From positions 1-64,000 of the forward strand of contig CAOPES010000002.1 in assembly GCA_948502395.1 (NCBI GenBank): 64,000 nt of DNA. Direction: 5' to 3'. The DNA is from an uncultured Clostridia bacterium. GTDB taxonomy: Bacteria > Bacillota > Clostridia > TANB77 > CAG-508. The notes beneath the pieces are model-generated. The model did no database searches. It saw only the letters and a program-made list of their open reading frames with translations, and was not told where the DNA came from. This document shows positions 49,179 through 57,468 of this stretch, piece by piece; the stretch's first letter is position 1; each line of letters opens with the position of its first letter. Made by a program: the position numbers and the translations under genes.

Positions 49179-50278
49179 TTACTTCCTATCAAAAATCGTC
49201 TTAAATACACCTTGGTCAATCAAATTAGCAAAAATATTCTTAAAAATAATAAGAACAATCGGACCAATCAACAGTCCAAAAATTCCAATAACCTTAAAAC
49301 CTGTATACATAGCAATTAAAGTAAAAATCGGATGAACCCCTATATTTTTACTAACCAATTTAGGTTCTAAAATTTGTCTTGCAACAGACATAATAACAAG
49401 CAAAACAATAATCGCAATACCTAAATTAATATCACCATTAATCGCACAAATAATAGCCCATGGTATCATAACACTTCCTGAACCGTAAAATTGGAAGTGC
49501 ATCAACAAATCCTATAAATAGAGCCATTAGAAGCGGATATTGTACATTAAATCCAGCAAATTCTAGTATATATAAACCGTATTAATGAGATAATAAAAGA
49601 AACAAGTATTAAAGTTGCTTGTGCTTTCAAATACCCACCCAACGTGGATATTAGATCTGTTAAATGCAACTTTAATTTTCTTACCCAAACTTTTGGTAAA
49701 TGGTATTCTATTTGGTCTAATATATATATTTTGTCTACACAAATGAAATATAATGCAACAACTGAAATTCCCACACATATTGCAATAGAAGGCAAACTTG
49801 TTACCAAAGTTATTAGTCCTGTTAAAAAATTTCTAAGCCAATTGGACGCTGTTTCTAGTATATTTGTTGTAGAATTGTTTATTACTGATAGTAATTCATT
49901 TGATAATTTTATTTTATCGTAATTAAATGATGCTAATAAATTTTGAAATTGACTATATGCTTTTTCGAAATAATCATTTAGTCCTTGTAACAAACTAGAA
50001 GATTCTGAAAACAAAGTTAAAAGCAACCATGCAATAATTCCCAGCAAGATTACTAAAACAATTGTGAATATTATAATTGAGCTCGTTCTTCTTGTTAAAT
50101 GTGTTTTTTCCATTATGAATTTTATTGCTGGTTCTATCATTAATGATATTATGAAAGCTACTAAAAATGGCATATAAAATATTGATAATTTTAATCCTAT
50201 GTACAATCCTATTAATAAAAATATTACATATAGTATTCTTTTTCCAACTCTTGTCCAATATGAAACATCAAAAATCAT
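49179..50278 (-). CDS. YtvI-like AI-2E-family membrane protein; two in-frame CGG +1 sites
   Basis: Start ATG at 50278 behind AGGAGGACG. The frame meets CGG at 49579-49577; skipping its C gives SLI-GLYILEFAGFNVQYPLLMALFIGF. A second CGG at 49485-49483 follows; the skip gives DALPIL-GSGSVMIPWAIICAING. With both skips the protein is 365 residues with about eight helices and the family block EPKLVSKNIGVHPIFTLIAMYTGFKVIGIFGLLIGP. Length and motifs match the sporulation protein YtvI/AI-2E transporter family. Unshifted translation would lose the last three helices. Confidence 0.82.
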
Positions 50279-50311
50279 TTCCGTCCTCCTAGTAGTATTA
50301 GTATATGCAAA

Positions 50312-50333
50312 AAGGCGGAATAATATCCGCCTT
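50312..50333 (-). terminator. Terminator of the CBS-domain gene
   Basis: AAGGCGGA / TCCGCCTT stem followed on the minus strand by TTTTT. Confidence 0.85.
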
Positions 50334-50348
50334 AGTGTTATAATTCTT

Positions 50349-50795
50349 TTACTCAGCATTTTTATTTGAGTGACAATTACAAATACCTTCTAGTGTTGTG
50401 CAAACTTCTTGGTTTCCTAGTGCTTGACCATTTTGAGCTAAATCCCCTATTGTTAAAATTCCTACTACCTTATTTTGATTGTCACATACAGGTAATCTTC
50501 TAATTTGATTTTGTCCCATTTTTGATTCTGCATTTGACATTTCGTCATCTTCTTTACAAGTACATACGTTACAAGTCATAATATCACTAACTGGTGTTGT
50601 GTTTAAGTCTTTATTACAACATACTGAACGAAGCAAAACGTCTCTGTCTGTTACAATTCCACAGATGCAGTTATTCGTATCACATACTGGAATACATCCT
50701 ATATGATGTTCAGACATCAATTTTGCTACTTCATTAATTTTTGTTTCTGGTTTTACGCAGCAAACATCGCTACACATACAATCTTTAACTTTCAT
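50349..50795 (-). CDS. Cysteine-rich two-CBS-domain protein
   Basis: 148 residues. CBS 1: VKPETKINEVAKLMSEHHIGCIPVCDTNNCICGIVTDRDVLLR. CBS 2: VCTCKEDDEMSNAESKMGQNQIRRLPVCDNQNKVVGILTIGDLA. About 15 cysteines, many in CxC or CC pairs, is unusual for the family and suggests metal or redox sensing (inferred). Binds adenosyl ligands by family analogy. Confidence 0.85.
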   Translation of the reverse strand: MKVKDCMCSDVCCVKPETKINEVAKLMSEHHIGCIPVCDTNNCICGIVTDRDVLLRSVCCNKDLNTTPVSDIMTCNVCTCKEDDEMSNAESKMGQNQIRRLPVCDNQNKVVGILTIGDLAQNGQALGNQEVCTTLEGICNCHSNKNAE

Positions 50796-50922
50796 TTTTT
50801 TAATTTACCACCTTTCAAAGTTTTATAATTTTATTGTTTGTAAATTGAAAAATAATATTCGAAAAAATTTATTCATAATATGAAAAAAATGGAAAATTTA
50901 AAAATCTCCCATTTTCTGTTAT

Positions 50923-52149
50923 CTAGTGCTCTATATCATTTTTTTGCTCATTTTTCTTTTTTTGTTCTCTTTGTTTAATTTCTTCATATAAACCTGGATA
51001 TATTTTATCATATTCGAAATCATTTTCTTTATATCCACTTCTTAAAAAATCTTCATAATCATATAATAGTGTTACGCTTTTAAGAGTATTTACTCTTTGT
51101 CTAGCATTTGCACCGCTATAATATGGTACTTCTTCATCATCCTTTGCTATTGTTTCATATGGTATTAATGTTTTTCCCATAATTGCAGAAACGATACTTC
51201 TATGATGTCCTTCTATTATATATTGTCGACCATCAACTTCAACTGTATCAATTATGCTATTTGGTCTATATCCCTCTTCCTTCATGCTTGTATGTAGCTC
51301 GTTTATTCTATCGAATGATACGTCTCTAAAATTTTGAAGAGGAATAAACATTTTAGGACTTGCCCATGTTTTTCCAAAGGGCTTATTTTCCATATATCTA
51401 TTTAAACATGTATTAATAGTTTCTGCTATTTCTTGTATATCTGAATATGATGTATCTATTATTAAATCATAATTTTCTTCATTTTCTAAATCTATTCCAT
51501 ATCTATCTTTATAACGTCTTTGTTCTCCTTCTCTCCTTGCTTCTCTAGCTTTTAAGGCTTTGTCTACTGTTTCATATTTATCACTATCATTTCTGGTTTG
51601 GTCATTAAACAATCTATTTGCTGCAATTTCTGGGGTGGTGGTTAATCTTACTGAAAAAGCCTCTGGTATATTATTAAATGCTAATCTTGAATCAAAAATC
51701 CATACTTCATCTGGATGTTCTTGTTTGTTTATTTCCATTCCCATTTTTTTAATATTGTCATCAATTTTTTCGTCTATTATTTTTCTTATTCCTGCAAATT
51801 CCTTTAAATTATTTGCTTGTTCTATTGTAAAATTAGAATAATCAATTCCACTTTTCTTTATTTTTACTAATTCTTTTAGAAATTCCTCTTTCAATGTTGG
51901 ATCTTTTACAATACTTTCTATCTCTTTCGCTTTTTCTATATTCTCCATATTATCTAAGTTCTTTATAAGTTCTATTATACTATTTATATATTTTCTAAAT
52001 TCTTCTCCAGTTGAAGTTATATGAATATTTTCTTCTTTATACCCATTTTTAGTTAAATTCCCTTTTAATGCTTTTATAGTTGTTGATTTTCCTGTAACTG
52101 GTTGCCCTGATATTGCTATTATTTTATTTTTTATTTTTTCGTTATTCAT
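50923..52149 (-). CDS. Fusion of a P-loop nucleotide-kinase-like domain and a ParB-like domain
   Basis: 408 residues. Residues 1-235 look like a cytidylate-kinase-type P-loop protein: GQPVTGKSTT at about 15-24, a helical insert, a DSR Walker B-like element (VWIFDSRLAFN), and a lid-like RxxREGEQRRYKDRYG. From about 270 a ParB/sulfiredoxin-type domain follows: FRDVSFDRINELHTSMKEEGYRPNSI ... VDGRQYIIEGHHRSIVSAIMG, with the GHHR motif. The domains are in one clean frame. ParB-fold domains can bind CTP or act as kinases, so a nucleotide-dependent regulator is plausible. Not a chromosome-segregation ParB. Confidence 0.6.
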   Translation of the reverse strand: MNNEKIKNKIIAISGQPVTGKSTTIKALKGNLTKNGYKEENIHITSTGEEFRKYINSIIELIKNLDNMENIEKAKEIESIVKDPTLKEEFLKELVKIKKSGIDYSNFTIEQANNLKEFAGIRKIIDEKIDDNIKKMGMEINKQEHPDEVWIFDSRLAFNNIPEAFSVRLTTTPEIAANRLFNDQTRNDSDKYETVDKALKAREARREGEQRRYKDRYGIDLENEENYDLIIDTSYSDIQEIAETINTCLNRYMENKPFGKTWASPKMFIPLQNFRDVSFDRINELHTSMKEEGYRPNSIIDTVEVDGRQYIIEGHHRSIVSAIMGKTLIPYETIAKDDEEVPYYSGANARQRVNTLKSVTLLYDYEDFLRSGYKENDFEYDKIYPGLYEEIKQREQKKKNEQKNDIEH

Positions 52150-52231
52150 ATTTTATTCCTCCTTATTAAGGCTATACTGTATCAATTATACCATATTTTT
52201 CTAATTTAGCAAAGCATATTTACATAATTTT

Positions 52232-52264
52232 AAAAAAGAAGCTGAAATTATTCAGTTTCTTTCC
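52232..52264 (-). terminator. Terminator of the coat-like gene
   Basis: AAAGAA.CTGAA / TTCAG.TTCTTT hairpin just downstream of the minus-strand stop. Confidence 0.6.
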
Positions 52265-52270
52265 TAATTT

Positions 52271-52834
52271 TTATTGTTCATAAATATCATAATCCCTTGG
52301 CATCATTGGTGGTCTTCCCCCGCCTGGTCCGCCTGGGAATGGTGGCCTTCCTGGAAAAGGTGGTCTACCTGGAAATGGCGGTCTTGGTGGTCTGTGTCCC
52401 CCACCTGGTCTATTCAATAATTCCCTAATAAGTAAAATTCTAATCAAATCTTGCAAAGTTCGATTTCGTAGCTGTCTATCTTCACTTCTATCTTCTCGTG
52501 ATTGCTCCTTCTTATTAGTTGTTACCGTGGTATTTTGCAAATTGATATTAACTTGAACTTCATTATTTACTTCTATTGCAGAATAAATCTCATCTGTCAT
52601 ACTATCAATTAATTCACTTGTAACAGGCTCTGTAATTCTTGAACATCTATTAGTTATCATTGGATATACCACTCTATAAATTTCTGGATAGCAACTTTCT
52701 AATTCTTCATTTCTTACTACTTGTTGTGGCATTGAACTGTATTCCATTTGATTGTTACTCATAAACATTGTATTGGTTGATGGATATCCTAAAACGCTTC
52801 TTATGTAATCATCTATTGACTCATCTTGATACAT
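52271..52834 (-). CDS. Spore-coat-like protein with Pro/Gly-rich tail
   Basis: 187 residues. The N-terminal half is acidic and helical (YPEIYRVVYPMITNRCSRI, VTSELIDSMTDEIYSAIE), the pattern seen in small clostridial spore-coat/CotF-neighbour proteins. The C-terminus has PPFPGR repeated three times, then GGPGGGRPP. GC rises locally over the repeats because of Gly/Pro codons. Coat role is inferred. Confidence 0.55.
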   Translation of the reverse strand: MYQDESIDDYIRSVLGYPSTNTMFMSNNQMEYSSMPQQVVRNEELESCYPEIYRVVYPMITNRCSRITEPVTSELIDSMTDEIYSAIEVNNEVQVNINLQNTTVTTNKKEQSREDRSEDRQLRNRTLQDLIRILLIRELLNRPGGGHRPPRPPFPGRPPFPGRPPFPGGPGGGRPPMMPRDYDIYEQ

Positions 52835-52891
52835 ATAAAAAAACCTCCTTATTATTTTGTATATAATATGGAAGTTTTTTGAAATATGTGA

Positions 52892-54292
52892 TTATAATTC
52901 ATTTACTAATTTTTTAAACTGTTCTCCCCTATCTGCAAAATTTTTAAACATATCGAAACTTGCACTAGCAGGAGAAAACAAAACAATTTGGCTAGGCTTA
53001 GCCATTCTTTTGGCAAGAGTAATAGTCTCTTTTAAAGAATCACACATATAAATATCGATTTTGACATTTTGCTTTTCTGCTTCTGCCTTTACGCACTCAT
53101 ATATTTTATTAGAAGTTTGACCTATTAAAATCAATTTTCTTACTTTTTCTACAATCGGTTTTGCAATTGGTGTATAATCTAAATTTTTATCGTATCCACC
53201 AGCAATAAGAATAATTTCTTCATCAAATGAACTTAAACCTGCTATTGTTCTTGTTGGAGAGGAGCTAACAGAGTCGTTGTACCATTTTACTCTATCTAAT
53301 TCTCTTACAAATTCTAATCTATGCTCTACTGGCTTAAATTCTTTAATTGCTTTTACTGCTATATCTTGACTTACCAATGTTTTAGTTGCGGCTAATGCTG
53401 TTGCTACATTTTCAAAGTTATGTTTCCCCCTTAATATGATGTCCTTTGTGTCTATTATATGTTTTCTAATATCGTCTTCACATTCTTTTATTATTTTTTC
53501 ATCAACTATAAATCCATTTTCTAATTTTTCTTTATGGCTGAAAAATACAACTTTTGACATAGCTTCTTTGGCTGCATTTCTAGTAATTTCATTATCATAA
53601 TTCAAAATTACTATATCATTTTCATTTTGATATTTGAATATATTCTTTTTAGCATCTATATATTCTTCATAATCTTTATGTATATTCAAATGATTTGGCG
53701 TAATATTAGTAATAACTCCTATATGTGGACTAATTTTCATACCCATTAGTTGGAAACTACTTAATTCTAATACAACTATATCTTTTGGTTTCATTTCTTC
53801 TAATTTAGTAAACAACGGTGTTCCTATGTTTCCACCTAAATAAGTATTATAACCTGCTTTTTTTAGAATTTCATAAATTAAACTTGTTGTTGTCGTTTTT
53901 CCGTCACTTCCTGTAACTCCTATGATTTTTGCAGGACACATTTCCATTAGCATTTCTATTTCTGTTGTTACCTTTGCTCCTCTTTTTGCTTCTTCTTCTA
54001 GTTCTGGTTTTGTTGGCATACAACTTGGTGAGCGGAAGATTATATCAAATCCTTTTAATTTTGATAGATTGTTTTTTCCAAATGATGTTTCAAATTTATA
54101 TTCTTTTATTTTATTTATTATTTCTTTTGGTATTTTATCTTCTTCTCTGTCGTCAAATACAGTTACTTTTGCTTTTTTATCGTACATATAGTCAATTAAT
54201 GGTATGTTGCTTACTCCTAAACCAATAATTGCTACTTTTTTGTTGAATAGGTTTTTATTGAATTCTTCTAGTTTTTTGTTTTTGTATTCCAT
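52892..54292 (-). CDS. murD: UDP-N-acetylmuramoylalanine--D-glutamate ligase
   Basis: 466 residues. N-terminal Rossmann VAIIGLGVSNIPLIDYM, ATP-binding GVTGSDGKTTTTSLIYE (about 122), Mur ligase motifs LELSSFQLMGM, ITPNHLNIHKDYEEY, LRGKHNFENVATALA and C-domain NDSVSSSPTRTIAGL. Adds D-Glu to UDP-MurNAc-L-Ala in cytosolic peptidoglycan synthesis. Stands apart from other mur genes here. Confidence 0.96.
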   Translation of the reverse strand: MEYKNKKLEEFNKNLFNKKVAIIGLGVSNIPLIDYMYDKKAKVTVFDDREEDKIPKEIINKIKEYKFETSFGKNNLSKLKGFDIIFRSPSCMPTKPELEEEAKRGAKVTTEIEMLMEMCPAKIIGVTGSDGKTTTTSLIYEILKKAGYNTYLGGNIGTPLFTKLEEMKPKDIVVLELSSFQLMGMKISPHIGVITNITPNHLNIHKDYEEYIDAKKNIFKYQNENDIVILNYDNEITRNAAKEAMSKVVFFSHKEKLENGFIVDEKIIKECEDDIRKHIIDTKDIILRGKHNFENVATALAATKTLVSQDIAVKAIKEFKPVEHRLEFVRELDRVKWYNDSVSSSPTRTIAGLSSFDEEIILIAGGYDKNLDYTPIAKPIVEKVRKLILIGQTSNKIYECVKAEAEKQNVKIDIYMCDSLKETITLAKRMAKPSQIVLFSPASASFDMFKNFADRGEQFKKLVNEL

Positions 54293-54412
54293 TGGTTAAC
54301 ACTTCCTTTTTGTTTGTTTCGGTCTTATTATATAACAAATATTATGAAAAAACAAATAAAATGTTGAATAACAAGAAAAAGAATTTCAGATTTTGCTTGA
54401 TTTTACATTTCA

Positions 54413-55224
54413 TTAAAAAACATTAATATTAATTTCAGGTTCTTTATAAGATATTTCTTTATCACCATTTATTTTAACTTCCACTGTTATAGTTACTTCT
54501 TCTCCTGATAAAATAAGTTTATATTCTCCGTTCTTGTAATTTATTATATTCAATTTCCGCTTTTATTTTATTTTCTTCCTCTTTTATTGTCTTTACTTCG
54601 CCATCGCATATTTCTTTATATTCATATTTTAAACCTGTTCCGCGTAAACCCTGCAAGTGAATTGCTTGTATCTTCTCCTATTTTTTGTCCAGCATTTATA
54701 TTCTCTGTATTTTCTACTTTCTTCTCTATCGAATAACTATTAGGATATTCGTATTGCCTTTCATTCTCATCTATTATATTAAGCAATATCTTTGCATCAG
54801 TAAATTCAGTTACAGATATTTTAACATTATTTTTAGAACTAAAACAATATTTTAAATGTTTTTCAGGTATGCTTATATTACTTTTCTCATTTAGAATTTT
54901 AATTTTTTTAACATTATAAATACTAGCTGGATATGATAGTGTAATAAACCCATCAAAATCAATTAATATTTCTTGTCCCTCTTTAAACCCTATGTTGCCT
55001 TCTTTCGAAAACCTAACACTTAGTAATTCTTCGTCTTTTTCAGTTTGCATTACGATTAAACTATTTTTATTTACTTTTACAATTACAGCTTTTATAGATG
55101 TACTATCATTAATTGCCACATTTGCATTTTTTGTGTTAATACTTCTTAGATTGACTATAACACAAAAAAGTAAAATTATAACTGCTATAATAATTATTGT
55201 TATTGATTTTTTCTTCATCTTCAT
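54413..55224 (-). CDS. Membrane-anchored protein of unknown function; two in-frame CGG +1 sites
   Basis: N-terminal anchor (MKMKKKSITIIIIAVIILLFCVIVNL), then an extracytoplasmic domain with KAVIVKVNKNSLIVM and FKEGQEILIDFDG, similar to small beta-rich lipoprotein-like domains. In-frame CGG at 54642-54640: skipping the C gives AGFT-GTGLKYEYKEICDGEV. In-frame CGG at 54530-54528: the skip gives KLQE-GEYKLILSGEEVTITVEVKING. With both skips the reading frame extends from 200 to 269 residues and ends INVF-stop. The added part is coherent coding sequence with the same composition. No named family recognised. Confidence 0.65.
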
Positions 55225-55237
55225 AACACTCCTAATT

Positions 55238-55879
55238 TTATTTTATATTCTCTAATAAGTATGTAATCGAATTATATAAATCATTATCTAATTGTATCAA
55301 TGTTTTTTCATCTAAATCATTATAAGGGATCCAATTTCCATTTATGTTGGCTTCTATAAGAGCTTCCAAAAAATACCCTGATGATGTTTCCAATTTATGA
55401 ATATTATTAACTAATCTCACTTCTAATTTTGAAGAAGCTCCTATAACTCGCGTTATATTTCTATCTGCTTTTGTCTTTATAGCAATTGCATGTCCATAAT
55501 TAAATGTCACTGGTATAGTTCCACCATATTTATTTGCTAATTCTGAATAATATGTGGCCGCTAATTCATCTGTGAACTTTCCATATTTCTTTCTTACTGG
55601 TTCTTTTATACTTAATTTAGGATCATCTTCCTCACTTATTCCCTTTAATTTTATAGTGTCATCTTGCGTTAAAACTAATGTGTTTTCAGGCAAATAATTG
55701 ACGTAGTGTAAAGCTTTTTCTATTGCTATTCCTTCTGGTGTATTAGCTGTTTCTTTAGCTTCTGGTATCTCCTTTTTTATATCTTTCAGCGATAATATTT
55801 CATAATCTAATTCACTTAGCAATTTTTTTATTCTATTTACTTTGTTTTCGTTGGTTGTTGCTATTAAAATTTTATTCAT
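55238..55879 (-). CDS. Ham1/RdgB-like nucleotide pyrophosphatase family protein
   Basis: 213 residues from the ATG at 55879 (AAAGGAG upstream). Opens NKILIATTNENKVNRIKKLL, the SNxxK-type substrate motif of ITPases, with LVLTQDDTIKLKGI where the catalytic DDS-like loop lies. Diverged from canonical RdgB (GxxSAR motif not seen), so substrate may differ from XTP/ITP. Starts 13 bases upstream of the preceding-described membrane gene, probably one operon. Confidence 0.65.
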   Translation of the reverse strand: MNKILIATTNENKVNRIKKLLSELDYEILSLKDIKKEIPEAKETANTPEGIAIEKALHYVNYLPENTLVLTQDDTIKLKGISEEDDPKLSIKEPVRKKYGKFTDELAATYYSELANKYGGTIPVTFNYGHAIAIKTKADRNITRVIGASSKLEVRLVNNIHKLETSSGYFLEALIEANINGNWIPYNDLDEKTLIQLDNDLYNSITYLLENIK

Positions 55880-56010
55880 TGTTTTTATCTCCTTTATCAT
55901 TTTTTAAATTATACCATATATTTCAGAATAATCAAACTTTTTATATTTTTGTTTTACTTTATGCATACTTGTTAGCTATAACTTATTTAAATTTATAAAT
56001 AATAACTAAA

Positions 56011-56053
56011 AAGGAAGTAAATAAGTGTTATTTTAGCACTTATTTACTTCCTT
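56011..56053 (-). terminator. Strong terminator after the 56.1-kb gene
   Basis: AAGGAAGTAAATAAGTG / CACTTATTTACTTCCTT, 17-bp perfect stem; T run follows on the minus strand. Ends the 58.7-56.1 kb transcription unit. Confidence 0.88.
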
Positions 56054-56060
56054 CCATAAC

Positions 56061-56405
56061 TTAGTCTTCTAAATCGTCTCTAATAACAATACGAAGACCA
56101 ACATTTTCCTTTCCTTCTTCTGGGGTTGCCCACCATCTTATCGATGGAGGATAGTTTGCTCCAGTAAAGAAAGAAGAACCATTTTTAGACTTTACAAAGG
56201 GTTTGGAATAATTTCCTTTATCATTGCCAAATAAAAAGACTTCTTCAAAAGTTACAGCTTTTGTTTCAATTAAGCACATACACACACGATTATAATCTTC
56301 TTTATCTAGCAAAACTCCATTTACCTTTTTGGCTAATTCAACTGAATTATAAAAATTAATATTTGTAAGTGGTTCTTTATTTGGAATTGAACGTGGTATT
56401 TGCAT
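56061..56405 (-). CDS. Small protein with a FGE/SUMF1-like C-terminal pattern
   Basis: 114 residues. The end SFFTGANYPPSIRWWATPEEGKENVGLRIVI resembles the closing strand pattern (RGGSW...R...GFR) of formylglycine-generating/SUMF1 domains, but the protein is far too short for the whole fold and lacks the catalytic cysteines. It starts 29 bases inside the preceding peptidase gene, with no good ribosome site, so a frame-disrupted or remnant gene is possible. Confidence 0.4.
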   Translation of the reverse strand: MQIPRSIPNKEPLTNINFYNSVELAKKVNGVLLDKEDYNRVCMCLIETKAVTFEEVFLFGNDKGNYSKPFVKSKNGSSFFTGANYPPSIRWWATPEEGKENVGLRIVIRDDLED

Positions 56406-57066
56406 CTACTTGATTGTATAAAGCCTTTTCTTTATCATAGTAGAACGCCCATTCTTTGTCACCATATGAAAAATGCCACCATTCTCCGTCATACGGAGCA
56501 AATCCGACGCTCATCATTCTCTTTCTTAGTAAACTTCTATTATTTTTAGCAATTTCTGAAATATCATCATTTTCATAATAGCATTTTAGCGTACTATAAT
56601 CTAATATTTCTGAACCGAAGTCCAATATTTGTTCTATACTTTCGTCATAAATTGCTGCATCAACTGCTCCACCTGTCGGATGTCCTGAAACTAAAGGCAC
56701 TGCAATTTTTTCATGTATATATTCGTACATTTCCATTGTATCATTAAATTGATCCTTAACTTCTTCGAGTATCTCATTGAAATATTTTTCTTGCTTCTTC
56801 ATATCTCTAAATCCATATACGACTATAATTTTATAGTTATTATTTACCTTTTTTAATTCCTTCGCTACACTTATGAGCTTTTCATAAACAGTTCTTCTTA
56901 CAGCAATTTGATGTCCAAATTCCAACATGTTTCTTCTTTCTTGGTATTTTCCTATTACATATTCATCTTCTAAAGGAAGTAATACAAATTCTTCCTTATC
57001 TGTTTTTTCATCAAATCCTTCAATACTTAATAAATCTTCATACTTTACAAAATGATTATTTGTCAT
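56377..57066 (-). CDS. VanX/DdpX-type D-alanyl-D-alanine dipeptidase (M15)
   Basis: 229 residues. Zinc and catalytic motifs: SGHPTGGAVDAAIYD (SxHxxGxAxD, about 125-139) and GEWWHFSYGDKEWAFY (ExWH, about 193). Family enzymes cleave D-Ala-D-Ala-type dipeptides. No VanR/VanS/VanH/VanA genes are near, so glycopeptide resistance is not supported. Starts directly at the HisRS-fragment stop, with AAAGGAAG in that gene's end. Confidence 0.85.
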   Translation of the reverse strand: MTNNHFVKYEDLLSIEGFDEKTDKEEFVLLPLEDEYVIGKYQERRNMLEFGHQIAVRRTVYEKLISVAKELKKVNNNYKIIVVYGFRDMKKQEKYFNEILEEVKDQFNDTMEMYEYIHEKIAVPLVSGHPTGGAVDAAIYDESIEQILDFGSEILDYSTLKCYYENDDISEIAKNNRSLLRKRMMSVGFAPYDGEWWHFSYGDKEWAFYYDKEKALYNQVDANTTFNSK

Positions 57067-57459
57067 TTATTTTGCTTCCTTTCGTAGTTCTTTCCATTTT
57101 TTTATTTTATCGATTGCCTCTTCGATATTGATTGTTTCTTGCTCTCCTGTAAACATATTTTTTAAAGTAACAGCATTATTTTTGACTTCATCATCTCCAA
57201 TTACTATTACATATTTTACTTTTAAATTATCTGCACATTTAAACTTCTTTCCTAATTTTTGTTCTTCCATATTTATTTGTACATTTATATTCTCTTCTCT
57301 CAACTTCGTTGCTACTTCAGCACATACTTCATACTGATTCGTCATTGGAATAACCTGAACATCAAAAATTGATTCATCCTTTGCAGAAATTATATTATTA
57401 TCTATTAATTGGAAAAATAGTCTTGATAATCCTATTGAAATTCCAACTCCTTTTATCAA
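57067..57459 (-). pseudogene. C-terminal fragment of histidyl-tRNA synthetase
   Basis: 130 residues: IKGVGISIGLSRLFFQLI corresponds to class II motif 3 of HisRS, followed by a full anticodon-binding domain (VQVIPMTNQYEVCAEVATKLREENINVQINMEE ... KYVIVIGDDEVKNNAVTLKNM). The catalytic core with motifs 1 and 2 and the HisA motifs is absent. It lies in the same frame as the upstream GNAT end, one stop codon and three codons later, as if two genes had been joined by deletion. A translated stand-alone anticodon domain (TTG start, AAAGGAA) is possible. Confidence 0.75.
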
Positions 57460-57468
57460 TTCCTTTAT

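Noticed and set aside
54540..54560. A further CGG site in the 54.4-kb gene (AAAGCGGAAATT)
   Set aside because: In the restored frame it reads GCG-GAA (Ala-Glu); CGG is out of frame and no shift is needed.
56377..57066. Vancomycin-resistance locus
   Set aside because: Only a VanX-like dipeptidase; no ligase, dehydrogenase or two-component genes nearby.
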